From the NCBI RefSeq assembly GCF_011764485.1, contig NZ_AP022848.1, positions 4,492,001 to 4,556,000 of the forward strand: a DNA stretch of 64,000 nt, in the 5' to 3' direction. Position numbers and translations under genes: made by a program. The notes under the pieces are model-generated. The model saw only the letters and a program-made list of their open reading frames with translations, ran no database searches and was not told the origin of the DNA. Of the stretch, positions 35,264-42,993 are shown piece after piece (the first letter of the stretch is position 1; every line of letters starts with the position of its first letter). Origin of the DNA: Bosea sp. ANAM02 (GTDB lineage Bacteria; Pseudomonadota; Alphaproteobacteria; Rhizobiales; Beijerinckiaceae).

Positions 35264-36046
35264 TTACAGCGTCGGCAGCGGATCCATCGGCATGTCCAGA
35301 TACTTGCGATGCAGCCGCTCGAGTTCGCCGTTCATCGTGTTGAAGAAGATGAAGCTGTCGAGCCAGCGCACGAGGTTATGCTGGTCCATCTGCACGCCCA
35401 TATGGGCCGGGCTGCGGCGGATGACGAACTTGCGCTCGAACTCCTTGTTCGGGTTCTGCTTGGCGAGCGCCTGCGCCACGATCGAATTGGTGGCGAGGAG
35501 ATCGGCCTGGCCGGTGATGTAGGCGGCCGCCGCCGTCGCGTCGTCCTCGGTGCGCATCAGGCTGGCCTTCGGCGCGGCGGCCGAGATCGCGAGTTCCTGC
35601 GTCGTTCCCTTGGCGGCGGCGACGCGGGCGGAGCCGATCGTCTCAGGGCTCGACACCGTGGAGCTTTTGGAGCCGTAGACCGCGAGGAAGGTGTTGGCAT
35701 AGGGCGCCGTGAACTGGATCTGTTTGGCGCGCTCGGGCGTCAAACCCATCACCGAGATGACGATATCGACCTTGTCGGTCATCAGGAAGGGGATGCGGTT
35801 GGCGCCGGTGATCTGCTGCATCTCCAGCTTCACGCCCAGCCCCTTGGCGACCATCTCGGCCATCTCGATATCGAAACCGATCGCCTTGCGGTCCTTGTCC
35901 TGCGAGCCGAAGGGCGGCGCGTCGAGCGGCACGCCGATGCGGACGACGCCCTTGGACAGGATGTCCTGGAGCTTGTCGGCCTTGGCCTCGGCGGCGCCGA
36001 AGGCGGCGACGGCCAGGGCGGCTAAACCAGCGAACAGTGAACGCAT
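35264..36046 (-). CDS. Polar amino acid ABC transporter substrate-binding protein (SBP_bac_3)
   Basis: 260 residues with a short signal peptide ending near AEAKA (residues 1-22). The family 3 pattern includes DILSKGVVRIGVPLDAPPFGSQDKDRKAIGFDIEMAEMVAKGLGVKLEM and DIVISVMGLTPERAKQIQFTAPY, with the ligand-clasping Arg in TPERA. It delivers an amino acid-like solute to the permease pair upstream. The ligand is not evident from sequence; ectoine-type, glutamate-type or acylated amino acids are possible given the enzymes next to it. It is the fourth gene of the transporter operon as transcribed leftward. Confidence 0.9.
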   Translation of the reverse strand: MRSLFAGLAALAVAAFGAAEAKADKLQDILSKGVVRIGVPLDAPPFGSQDKDRKAIGFDIEMAEMVAKGLGVKLEMQQITGANRIPFLMTDKVDIVISVMGLTPERAKQIQFTAPYANTFLAVYGSKSSTVSSPETIGSARVAAAKGTTQELAISAAAPKASLMRTEDDATAAAAYITGQADLLATNSIVAQALAKQNPNKEFERKFVIRRSPAHMGVQMDQHNLVRWLDSFIFFNTMNGELERLHRKYLDMPMDPLPTL

Positions 36047-36087
36047 CGTCTTTTCTCCCCTCGTTGATGTTGTCTTGGTGTTCCGCC

Positions 36088-36819
36088 TCAGTGCAGCACC
36101 GCGCTGAGGAAGGTCTGGAGCTCCGGCGTCTTCGGCTCGGCCAGGACGGCTGCGGCCGGGCCCTGCTCGTGAATGCGGCCCTCATGCATGAAGACGACGC
36201 GCGAGCCGAAGCGGCGGGCAAAGCCCATCTCGTGGGTCACGAGGATCATGGTCATGCCCTCCTTCGCAACGGATTCGAGCACCTTGAGCACCTCGCCGGT
36301 CAGCTCCGGATCGAGCGCGGAGGTGACCTCGTCGAACAGCATCAGCTTCGGTCGCATGGCGAGCGAGCGGGCGATCGCGACGCGCTGCTGCTGGCCGCCC
36401 GAGAGCTGCGAGGGATAGGCGTCGAGCTTGTCCTCCAGCCCGACGCGGGCGAGCACCTCGCGCGCGACTTCGCGGGCGGCCTGCGGGGCCTGCTTCTTCA
36501 CGACGCGCGGCGCGAGCGTGATGTTGTCGCAGACCGAGAGATGCGGGAACAGGTTGAAGCTCTGGAAGACGATTCCGACCTCCTGCCGCAATTTGCGCAG
36601 GTTGGTCGCGGGGTCGTTGACCTGCGTGCCGTCGACGCGGATCACCCCGGCCTGGATCGGCTCCAGCCCGTTGATGCAGCGGAGCATCGTGCTCTTGCCC
36701 GAGCCGGAGCGGCCGATCACCGCGACGACCTCGCCCTTGGCGATATCAAGCGAGACGTCCTTCAGCACCTGGACCGAGCCGTAGCTCTTGTTGATCCCGT
36801 GGATTTCAACGAGCGACAT
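36088..36819 (-). CDS. Polar amino acid ABC transporter ATP-binding protein (GlnQ/HisP-like)
   Basis: 243 residues. Walker A is GRSGSGKST (around residues 37-45), the Q-loop is FQSFNLFPHLSV, the signature is [13 protein letters not shown], and Walker B is LMLFDEVTSALDPE. The short length and the FNLFPHLSV segment are standard for amino acid importer ATPases. It overlaps the adjacent permease gene by 14 bp at its start. It powers uptake for the permeases at 36806-38115. Confidence 0.94.
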   Translation of the reverse strand: MSLVEIHGINKSYGSVQVLKDVSLDIAKGEVVAVIGRSGSGKSTMLRCINGLEPIQAGVIRVDGTQVNDPATNLRKLRQEVGIVFQSFNLFPHLSVCDNITLAPRVVKKQAPQAAREVAREVLARVGLEDKLDAYPSQLSGGQQQRVAIARSLAMRPKLMLFDEVTSALDPELTGEVLKVLESVAKEGMTMILVTHEMGFARRFGSRVVFMHEGRIHEQGPAAAVLAEPKTPELQTFLSAVLH

Positions 36820-37456
36820 CGAGCTTCCGCTCGATCGAGCGGCTCCATTGCGAAAGGGGGAAGCACATCGCGAAATAGATCGCAGCGACGGTGATGTAGA
36901 CGGCGAAGGGCTTGTAGGTGCCTGCCGCCGTGAGCTGGCCCTCGCGGGTGAGCTCGACGAAGCCGATCACCGCCGCGAGCGAGGTGTTCTTGATGAGCTG
37001 GACGAGGAAGCCGACCGTCGGCGGGATCGCGACCCGGATCGATTGCGGCACGATGACGTAGCGCAGTTGCTCACCGAGCGAGAGGCCGAGTGAGGCGCCG
37101 GCCTCCCATTGCGTCCTGGCGATGGAGACGAGCGCGCCGCGCCAGATCTCGCCGAGGAAAGCGCTGCCATAGACCGAGAAGGCAGTCGCCGCCGCGAGCC
37201 ATGGATTGACCGAGATGCCGGCGAGCGGCAGGCCGAAGAAGATCACGAACAGCCAGACCAGCAGCGGCGTGCCCTGGACGATGTGGATATAGGCGGCGGC
37301 GAGCCAGCGCAGCGGCGCGAAGGGCAGGATGCGGGCGACGGCGATGACGATACCGATCAGCGACGCGCCGATGAAGGCGGTCGCGGTCAGCGCCAGCGTC
37401 CAGCGTGCCGCCGCGATCAGGTACATCACATCGATGAGGCCGAATTCGCGGATCAT
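36806..37456 (-). CDS. Polar amino acid ABC transporter permease 2
   Basis: 216 residues from the ATG at 37456, which overlaps the previous permease stop (ATGA). About five membrane segments are visible. The coupling EAA-like loop is QWEAGASLGLSLGEQLRYVIVPQSIRVAIPPTVGFLVQLIKNTSLAAVIG, characteristic of the HisM/GlnP family. The segment TPLLVWLFVIFFGLP is also family-typical. A longer in-frame extension upstream to 38125 is another reading of the first permease gene and is not used. Confidence 0.92.
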   Translation of the reverse strand: MIREFGLIDVMYLIAAARWTLALTATAFIGASLIGIVIAVARILPFAPLRWLAAAYIHIVQGTPLLVWLFVIFFGLPLAGISVNPWLAAATAFSVYGSAFLGEIWRGALVSIARTQWEAGASLGLSLGEQLRYVIVPQSIRVAIPPTVGFLVQLIKNTSLAAVIGFVELTREGQLTAAGTYKPFAVYITVAAIYFAMCFPLSQWSRSIERKLDVAR

Positions 37457-38115
37457 CGTCTGACGAACGCCCAGTAGTAGATGCCCGCGAACAGGCCGCG
37501 GAAGGCGAAGGCGAGCCCGAGATAGAGCACGCCGATGACTGTGTAGACCTCGAAGTCGCGGAAGGTGCGCGACTGCACGATCGAGGCCGCATGGAACAGG
37601 TCCTCGACCGAGATCTGCGAGACGACGCTGGTCGCCAGCATCAGCAGCACGAACTGGCTGGCGAGTGCCGGGAACATCGCCTTCAGCGCCGGGAACATCA
37701 CGACATAGCGGAAGACCTGCAGGCCGGAGAGCCCGAGCGAATGGCCGGCCTCGACCTGGGCCTTCGGCACGGCCTCCAGCCCAGCGCGGACGATCTCGGT
37801 GGTGTAGGCGCCGAGATTGATGACCAGCGCGATGATCGCGGCGGTCAGCCCGTCGAGCCTGACGCCGAAGCTGGGCAGGCCGAAGAAGATCAGGAAGAGC
37901 TGTACCAGCAGCGGGGTGTTGCGGATGACCTCGACATAGGTGCCGACGACGCGGCGCAGCCAGGCGGGGCCGTAGACGCGGGCGGCGGCGCAGGCGATGC
38001 CGATGATCAGGCCACCGACCATCGCGGCGGCGGAGAGCAGCAGCGTGATCCAGACGCCGTCGAGGATCGATTCCCAGGCGGCGAAGACATCGCGGAACTG
38101 CAGGCCATATTTCAT
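37453..38115 (-). CDS. Polar amino acid ABC transporter permease 1
   Basis: 220 residues with five membrane helices. EVIRNTPLLVQLFLIFFGLP and the coupling loop QVEAGHSLGLSGLQVFRYVVMFPALKAMFPALASQFVLLMLATSVVSQIS place it in the HisMQ/GlnP permease family. It is the first gene of the operon read leftward: permease 1, permease 2, ATPase, binding protein, then after a 236-bp gap the deacylase and dehydratase. It is divergent from the IclR regulator, with a 144-bp gap. Confidence 0.92.
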   Translation of the reverse strand: MKYGLQFRDVFAAWESILDGVWITLLLSAAAMVGGLIIGIACAAARVYGPAWLRRVVGTYVEVIRNTPLLVQLFLIFFGLPSFGVRLDGLTAAIIALVINLGAYTTEIVRAGLEAVPKAQVEAGHSLGLSGLQVFRYVVMFPALKAMFPALASQFVLLMLATSVVSQISVEDLFHAASIVQSRTFRDFEVYTVIGVLYLGLAFAFRGLFAGIYYWAFVRR

Positions 38116-38237
38116 GGCCGGCCATTCCGCGGCAGCCGCGCGCAGCCGCTGCCAGAACCTGCGATATGATCCGACGATCGTACCATCAGCCTCCCCTTTA
38201 CCTGGAGGCTAGGTTCGTTTCTTATTTGATGTCAAGC

Positions 38238-38249
38238 TTCATATATGAA
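38238..38249. promoter_or_regulatory. Perfect 12-bp palindrome TTCATATATGAA, candidate IclR operator
   Basis: TTCATATATGAA is self-complementary and lies in an AT-rich patch (GTTTCTTATTTGATG just upstream) between the divergent transporter operon and the IclR gene. IclR regulators often bind such sites in their own promoter. One possible IclR start (ATG 38245) falls inside it, so the downstream ATG at 38260 is more likely. Confidence 0.55.
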
Positions 38250-38259
38250 ACAGGCTAAC

Positions 38260-39042
38260 ATGAGCGACCTGCCCGACGCTGAGACCGGAGACAAGAGCAG
38301 CTACGCGGCACCGGCCCTGGAGAAGGGGCTCGACATCCTCGAACTCCTCGCCGAGGTCGGCGAACCGCTCTCGACGCGCGAGATCGCCGAGCGCCTCGCC
38401 CGCTCGAAGAGCGAGATCTTCCGCATGGTCTTCGTGCTGCAGCAGCGCGGCTATCTCGCCCGCGAGGCCGGGACGGATCGACTGGAACTGTCGCGGCGGC
38501 TGTTCGACCTGGGCATCCGCACGCCGGCGGGACGACAGCTCACCTCGATCGTGCTGCCGGTGATGGAGCGCTTCAGCGAGGCGAGCGGCCAGGTCGCCCA
38601 TCTCGTCGTGCTGAGCCGGGCCCAGACCGTGGTGCTGGCGACGACATCCGGTCATCTCGATGCCAGCGTCATCGTCCGGCCGGGCTATGGCCGCCCGGCG
38701 CTCGACGCCAATTCCGGCCTGCTGATCCTCGCTTTCCAGAGCGAGGCACGCCGACGCCAGCTCATGCGCGAAGCCTCCGAGGCCGACAGGCAGCGCCTCG
38801 AAGCGGCCGAGACAGAGCGGATATTCGCGGACATCCGTGCCCTCGGGCACCGCGTCGCCGCCAGCCGCGACATCATGGCGGTGACCGATATCGCCTGCCC
38901 GGTGATCGGGCCCGGCGGGCAGGCGGAAGCCGCGATCCTCGTGCCCTGCCTGCAGCGCCACGGCATTGCGACAGACGAGGACGCGATCCTTAAGGCACTC
39001 AAGGCGAGCTGTTCCGAAGCGGGGTCGCAATTGTCGCTGTAG
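38260..39042 (+). CDS. IclR-family transcriptional regulator
   Basis: 260 residues if it starts at 38260 (MSDLPDAETGDKSS); the alternative ATG at 38245 lies within the operator palindrome. The winged helix is seen in KGLDILELLAEVGEPLSTREIAERLARSKSEIFRMVFVLQQRGYL. The effector-binding GAF-like domain follows, with SGQVAHLVVLSRAQTVVLATTSG and MAVTDIACPVIGPGGQAEAAILVP near the end. It is divergent from the polar amino acid transporter and is the likely local controller of that operon. It converges with the GntR gene, with 19 bp between. Confidence 0.9.
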   Translation: MSDLPDAETGDKSSYAAPALEKGLDILELLAEVGEPLSTREIAERLARSKSEIFRMVFVLQQRGYLAREAGTDRLELSRRLFDLGIRTPAGRQLTSIVLPVMERFSEASGQVAHLVVLSRAQTVVLATTSGHLDASVIVRPGYGRPALDANSGLLILAFQSEARRRQLMREASEADRQRLEAAETERIFADIRALGHRVAASRDIMAVTDIACPVIGPGGQAEAAILVPCLQRHGIATDEDAILKALKASCSEAGSQLSL

Positions 39043-39061
39043 ACCTGTGCGGGCTGGCCGG

Positions 39062-40009
39062 TCAGGGCCTCCCTGAATTCTCCGGCGGCGACGCTTCCCA
39101 GTCCCGGGCCGCCCCGGAGAGATGTTCGACCAGCAGCCTTACGGCGCCCGGCCGGTCGCCCTTGTCGAGCGCGGCGAGTATGGCAAGATGGTCCCGGCAG
39201 GATTGCAGGATCTGCCCCGGCTCGAGCTCCCAGAAATCGGCGAACTGATGCATGCGCCGCAAGGCGTTCTGGCGCCTGACCGCCTGCAGGAAGAAGCGGT
39301 TTCGCGACCATGAGGCCAACGTCTCGTGGAAGGTCGAGTTGACCTCGAACCAGAGCTGCGGCGTGACCTCGCCCACCGGGCGGCGCATCAACCCCTCATG
39401 CGCCGTGCGGAGCCGGCCAAGCTCCACCGCATCGACCTTGAAGCCGGGCTGGCTCAGCGCCGCCGTCTCGATGGCGATGCGGAAGGCATAGGATTCGAGA
39501 ATGGCCTGCGGCGTATCCAAGCTCTCGGTAAAGCGCCAGCCATGGCCGCGCTGGCGCTGGACCAGACCTTCCGAGGACAGCCGCATCAGCGCTTTGCGCA
39601 GGTCGCCCTTGGCCACGCCGAAATGCGCCAGCATCGCGTTCTCGGTGACCTCGGTCGGGAGATCGCCGCGCGCCCGTTCGATCAGGATCCGGTGGTAGAG
39701 TTCGCCGCCACCGGCCGATGCCGGCATATGCGCGGCGACCGCGACGTCATCGACAGGCCGCAGCAGGCTGAAGCCATGATCCGGCTCATGCGCCAGAAGC
39801 CCGGACTCGACCAGCATCAGGAGCGCGCTTCTCACCGGGGTGCGCGAGACGCCAAGCCGTTCCGCCAGGGGTTTCGCGCCGACAGCGGCACCGGCAGGCC
39901 AGCCCTCGTCACGAGCCAGCCGCAGGATATCGCCGATGATCTCGCCGCGCAGGCTGCTGGCCATTCCGTGCTTCTGCGTGTTCGGAAGCGATTTGACAAT
40001 CCGCGCCAT
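39062..40009 (-). CDS. GntR-family regulator with two winged-helix segments and an FCD-like domain
   Basis: 315 residues from the ATG at 40009; an ATG at 40039 is possible. The first HTH is standard GntR (LRGEIIGDILRLARDEG, KPLAERLGVSRTPVRSALLMLVESGLLA). A second, similar segment follows at about residues 104-155 (ELYHRILIERARGDLPTEVTENAMLAHFGVAKGDLRKALMRLSSEGLVQR). The C-terminal helical part (ESYAFRIAIETAAL, FEVNSTFHETLASWSRNRFF, HLAILAALDKGD) matches the FCD ligand domain. Two HTH units in one GntR protein are unusual. It is divergent from the C45 acyltransferase gene with a ~48-bp gap, so it probably controls that operon. Confidence 0.83.
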   Translation of the reverse strand: MARIVKSLPNTQKHGMASSLRGEIIGDILRLARDEGWPAGAAVGAKPLAERLGVSRTPVRSALLMLVESGLLAHEPDHGFSLLRPVDDVAVAAHMPASAGGGELYHRILIERARGDLPTEVTENAMLAHFGVAKGDLRKALMRLSSEGLVQRQRGHGWRFTESLDTPQAILESYAFRIAIETAALSQPGFKVDAVELGRLRTAHEGLMRRPVGEVTPQLWFEVNSTFHETLASWSRNRFFLQAVRRQNALRRMHQFADFWELEPGQILQSCRDHLAILAALDKGDRPGAVRLLVEHLSGAARDWEASPPENSGRP

Positions 40010-40042
40010 GATGCGCCACTGTGCATCTTGGTCAATCAAAAA

Positions 40043-40054
40043 ACACGATAGTGT
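40043..40054. promoter_or_regulatory. Palindrome ACACGATAGTGT, candidate GntR operator
   Basis: ACAC (40043-40046) and GTGT (40051-40054) are inverted arms around GATA, in a short AT-rich region four bases before the C45 gene start. It sits between the divergent GntR and acyltransferase genes and fits the short palindromes bound by FadR-type GntR regulators. Confidence 0.4.
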
Positions 40055-40057
40055 CTC

Positions 40058-41206
40058 ATGATCGAACCGTTCCCCTTCGTCTCCGTCTCAGGCTCTCCCT
40101 ATGAGCGCGGCCGCAGCTATGGCGCGGCGGTGCCCGATCGCATCGCCGGCAGCGCTCGGTTCTATGCCGGGCAGTTGGACGGGCTCGGCTCCAGCCCGAC
40201 GCTGCGACGCCAGTTGATCGACGAGGCCCGGCAAGGGATCGCCGCCTTCGACGAAGCCTATCTGGAGGAGATGCGCGGCATCGCCGACGGCTCCGGCGTG
40301 CCGCTCGATGCGATCATCATGATCAATGCCCGCACCGAGATCGTCGCCAAGGCGAGGCTGATCGCCAACCGCGTCGAGGAGGAGGAAGAGGAAGACGAGG
40401 CCGACAACGACGGCTGCACCGGCGCGATCATCCTGCCCGAGCGCAGCGCGACCGGCGGCGTGATCCAGGGCCAGAACTGGGACTGGCAGCCCGAATGCGC
40501 CAAGACCGCGATCGTGCTCAGGGTGCAGCGCAGGAACGGGCCGGACCTCTTGACCTTCGTCGAAGCCGGTGGGCTAGGCCGGCACGGCATGAACGAGGCC
40601 GGCATCTGCGTCACCGGCAACTACCTGCGCAGCGACCGCGACTATGGCCAGGAAGGCGTGCCACTGGCCCTGATCCGCCGCAAGGCGATGGAGCAGGAGC
40701 ATCTCGCATTGGCGATCAAGGTCGTGGCGACCACGCCCAAGGCCTGCTCGACCAACATGATGCTGAGCCAGGACAAGGGCTTCGGCATCGATCTCGAATG
40801 CGCGCCGGACGAGGCGTTCCCGATCCTGCCCGAGGACGGGCTGATCGTGCATGCCAATCACTGGGCCAGCCCGGCGGCGCTGGCGAAGCTGCGCGAGACC
40901 GGCATCGCGAGTGCGCCGGACAGCCCCTATCGCGACTGGCGCGTCCGACAGCTCCTGAACGAGCCGCGCCGGCCGCTCGGCCGCGAGGACCTGAAGGCGG
41001 CCTTGTTCGACGATTTCCTCTCGCCCTTCTCGGTCTGCCGCCCGCCGCGCCCCGGCCAACGCGGCGACATCACGGCGAGCGTGGCGATGATCCTGATCGA
41101 GTCGGCCAAGGGCGTGATGGAAGTGGCGCCGCTGCCGGCGCTCAACCGGCATTTCACCTGCTACAGCCTGACCGGCGAGCCGTTTGCGACCGAGCAGGCC
41201 GCCTGA
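40058..41206 (+). CDS. C45 family autoproteolytic acyltransferase/hydrolase (isopenicillin N acyltransferase-like)
   Basis: 382 residues. The family nucleophile that would be exposed by self-cleavage is Cys120 in DNDGCTGAI. It is preceded by a strongly acidic run (residues 107-118, mostly Glu/Asp) that may be the removable linker. VSGSPYERGRSYGAAVPDRI and IMINARTEI precede it; GVIQGQNWDWQPE, GGLGRHGMNEAGICVTGNY and HANHWASP follow. The Ntn-hydrolase fold makes or breaks amide bonds in acylated amino acids or peptides. Together with the peptide-binding protein 52 bp downstream it suggests use of N-acyl peptides or beta-lactam-like compounds. It is translated from the first gene of the plus-strand operon. 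Confidence 0.87.
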   Translation: MIEPFPFVSVSGSPYERGRSYGAAVPDRIAGSARFYAGQLDGLGSSPTLRRQLIDEARQGIAAFDEAYLEEMRGIADGSGVPLDAIIMINARTEIVAKARLIANRVEEEEEEDEADNDGCTGAIILPERSATGGVIQGQNWDWQPECAKTAIVLRVQRRNGPDLLTFVEAGGLGRHGMNEAGICVTGNYLRSDRDYGQEGVPLALIRRKAMEQEHLALAIKVVATTPKACSTNMMLSQDKGFGIDLECAPDEAFPILPEDGLIVHANHWASPAALAKLRETGIASAPDSPYRDWRVRQLLNEPRRPLGREDLKAALFDDFLSPFSVCRPPRPGQRGDITASVAMILIESAKGVMEVAPLPALNRHFTCYSLTGEPFATEQAA

Positions 41207-41258
41207 CCGAGCGACATCGACAGCGCCGCTTGCGGCGACATCTGAGGGAACCGATGCC

Positions 41259-42800
41259 ATGAGACGTCCACTCGCCCTTGCCGTCCTGCTCGCCGCCTGC
41301 GCGAGTCCGGTCGCCGCCCAGTCGATCACCGTGGCCGTGGCAGCCGACATCCGCAGCAACAATCCCGGCGTAAACCGCGACGACAGCACCGATGATTTCG
41401 CGCTGCAGCTCGTGGAGGGCCTCGTCGGCTACAATGAAGGCGGCAATGCCACCGCGCTGCTGGCGCAGAAGGTCGATCTCTCGGCCGACGGCAAGACCTA
41501 CACCTTCACGCTGCGCGAGGGGGTGAAGTTCCACAACGGCGCGACACTGACCTCGGCCGACGTGCTGTGGAGCTGGAACCGCTACATGGACCCAAAGACC
41601 GAGTGGCGCTGCACGTCGGAATTCGACGGGCGCAGCGGCCTCAAGGTCACATCCGTCTCGGCGCCCGACGCCAAGACCTTCGTCATGACCATCGACAAGC
41701 CGAACGCGCTGTTCCTCGACACGATGGCCCGCACCGACTGCGCGATGACCGCGATCCTGCACAAGGACTCGGTCAAGGCCGACGGGACCTGGGATAAGCC
41801 GATCGGCACCGGCCCCTACAAGTTCGGCGAGTGGAAGCGCGGCGAATATTTCACGATGACCGCCTTCGACGGCTACCAGTCGCCGGGCCAGGGCAAGATC
41901 GACGGCTATGTCGGCTCCAAGCGCCCGCTGCTCAAGGAGGTCAAGTTCCTGATCGTCAAGGACGCGGCGACGGTGAAGGCAGGCCTCATCTCCGGTGCGC
42001 TGCAGATGAGCGAGACGCTGCCGAGCGATGTCGAGGAACTCAAGAAGGTGCCGAGCCTCAAGGTCGCGATCGCGCCCAATGCGGTGCGTCATCTTTTCCT
42101 GATCCAGACGCGCGACCCCGTGATGGGCAACAAGAAGCTGCGCCAGGCGATCGCCGCCGCCCTCGACTATCCAGAACTCGTCGCAGCCGCCTCCAACAAT
42201 CTGGGCACGCCGAACAACTCGCCGATCTACTCGACCTCGGGCTATTTCGGCGAGGTCGAGAAACAGGGGCACGCATACGATCCGGCCCGCGCAAAGCAAT
42301 TGCTGCAGGAGGCCGGCTACAAGGGCGAGAAGATCACGATTCTCGCCAACAAGCGCCCGACCGTGCCGAGCTTCCCCGCCGCGGTGGTCTGGCAGCAGAT
42401 GCTGCAAGCCGTCGGGATCAACGCCGAGATCGAGATCCTGGACTGGGCGACGCAGCTCGACCGGTTCAACAAGGGCAACTATCAGATGCAGTCCTTCTCG
42501 TTCTCGGCCCGCTTCGACCCCGCCATCGCCTTCGAGCAGTTCTCCGGCTCGAAGGACAAGCAGCCGCGCAAGGCCTGGGACAATCCGGACGCGCAGAAGC
42601 TGATCGACAAGTCGATGCTGATCTCGGACAAGGCCGAGCGGCAGAAGATCTTCGACGAACTGCATCGCCGGGTGATCGACGAGGTGCCGCTGATCTTCCT
42701 CTATAACGGCCTGGACGCGGTCGCCATGAACAAGTCGATCTCCGGCTTCCAGCCCTGGCAGTCCAAGCTGCGGATGTGGGAAGTCACGCTGGCGAAGTGA
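41259..42800 (+). CDS. Peptide-type ABC transporter substrate-binding protein (SBP_bac_5)
   Basis: 513 residues from the ATG at 41259 with GAGGGA upstream. A signal peptide ends near SPVAAQS. Family features include DDSTDDFALQLVEGLVGYNEGG, LREGVKFHNGATLTSADVLWSW, IGTGPYKFGEWKRGEYF, ALDYPELVAAASNNLGTP and SFSFSARFDPAIAFEQFSGS. It differs from the pair of paralogues at 20955 and 44566, which share a VPRSEP motif absent here, so it belongs to another sub-branch. It probably feeds the DppB/DppC permeases at 46.3-48.2 kb. Confidence 0.9.
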   Translation: MRRPLALAVLLAACASPVAAQSITVAVAADIRSNNPGVNRDDSTDDFALQLVEGLVGYNEGGNATALLAQKVDLSADGKTYTFTLREGVKFHNGATLTSADVLWSWNRYMDPKTEWRCTSEFDGRSGLKVTSVSAPDAKTFVMTIDKPNALFLDTMARTDCAMTAILHKDSVKADGTWDKPIGTGPYKFGEWKRGEYFTMTAFDGYQSPGQGKIDGYVGSKRPLLKEVKFLIVKDAATVKAGLISGALQMSETLPSDVEELKKVPSLKVAIAPNAVRHLFLIQTRDPVMGNKKLRQAIAAALDYPELVAAASNNLGTPNNSPIYSTSGYFGEVEKQGHAYDPARAKQLLQEAGYKGEKITILANKRPTVPSFPAAVVWQQMLQAVGINAEIEILDWATQLDRFNKGNYQMQSFSFSARFDPAIAFEQFSGSKDKQPRKAWDNPDAQKLIDKSMLISDKAERQKIFDELHRRVIDEVPLIFLYNGLDAVAMNKSISGFQPWQSKLRMWEVTLAK

Positions 42801-42993
42801 GGCAGCACGCCCGCTCTCGCCAATCCGGCCGCGGAGCCGGCAGCAGACGCAATAGTCGATAATGCGCCTCATTAGCAATAATAAGGCACATCGCGCCCAT
42901 GTCGCAGCCGCAACACCCTGCGCCTCGCGCTGCAGCTTGACATGGCCTTCCCGGCCAACCGAACATGAGGCTCATTCTTCGGAAAGGTAGCTT

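Noticed and set aside
41259..42800. This binding protein as a third close paralogue of the 20955/44566 pair
   Set aside because: It lacks the shared VPRSEPA and APDQGGWN blocks and belongs to another branch of the same broad family.
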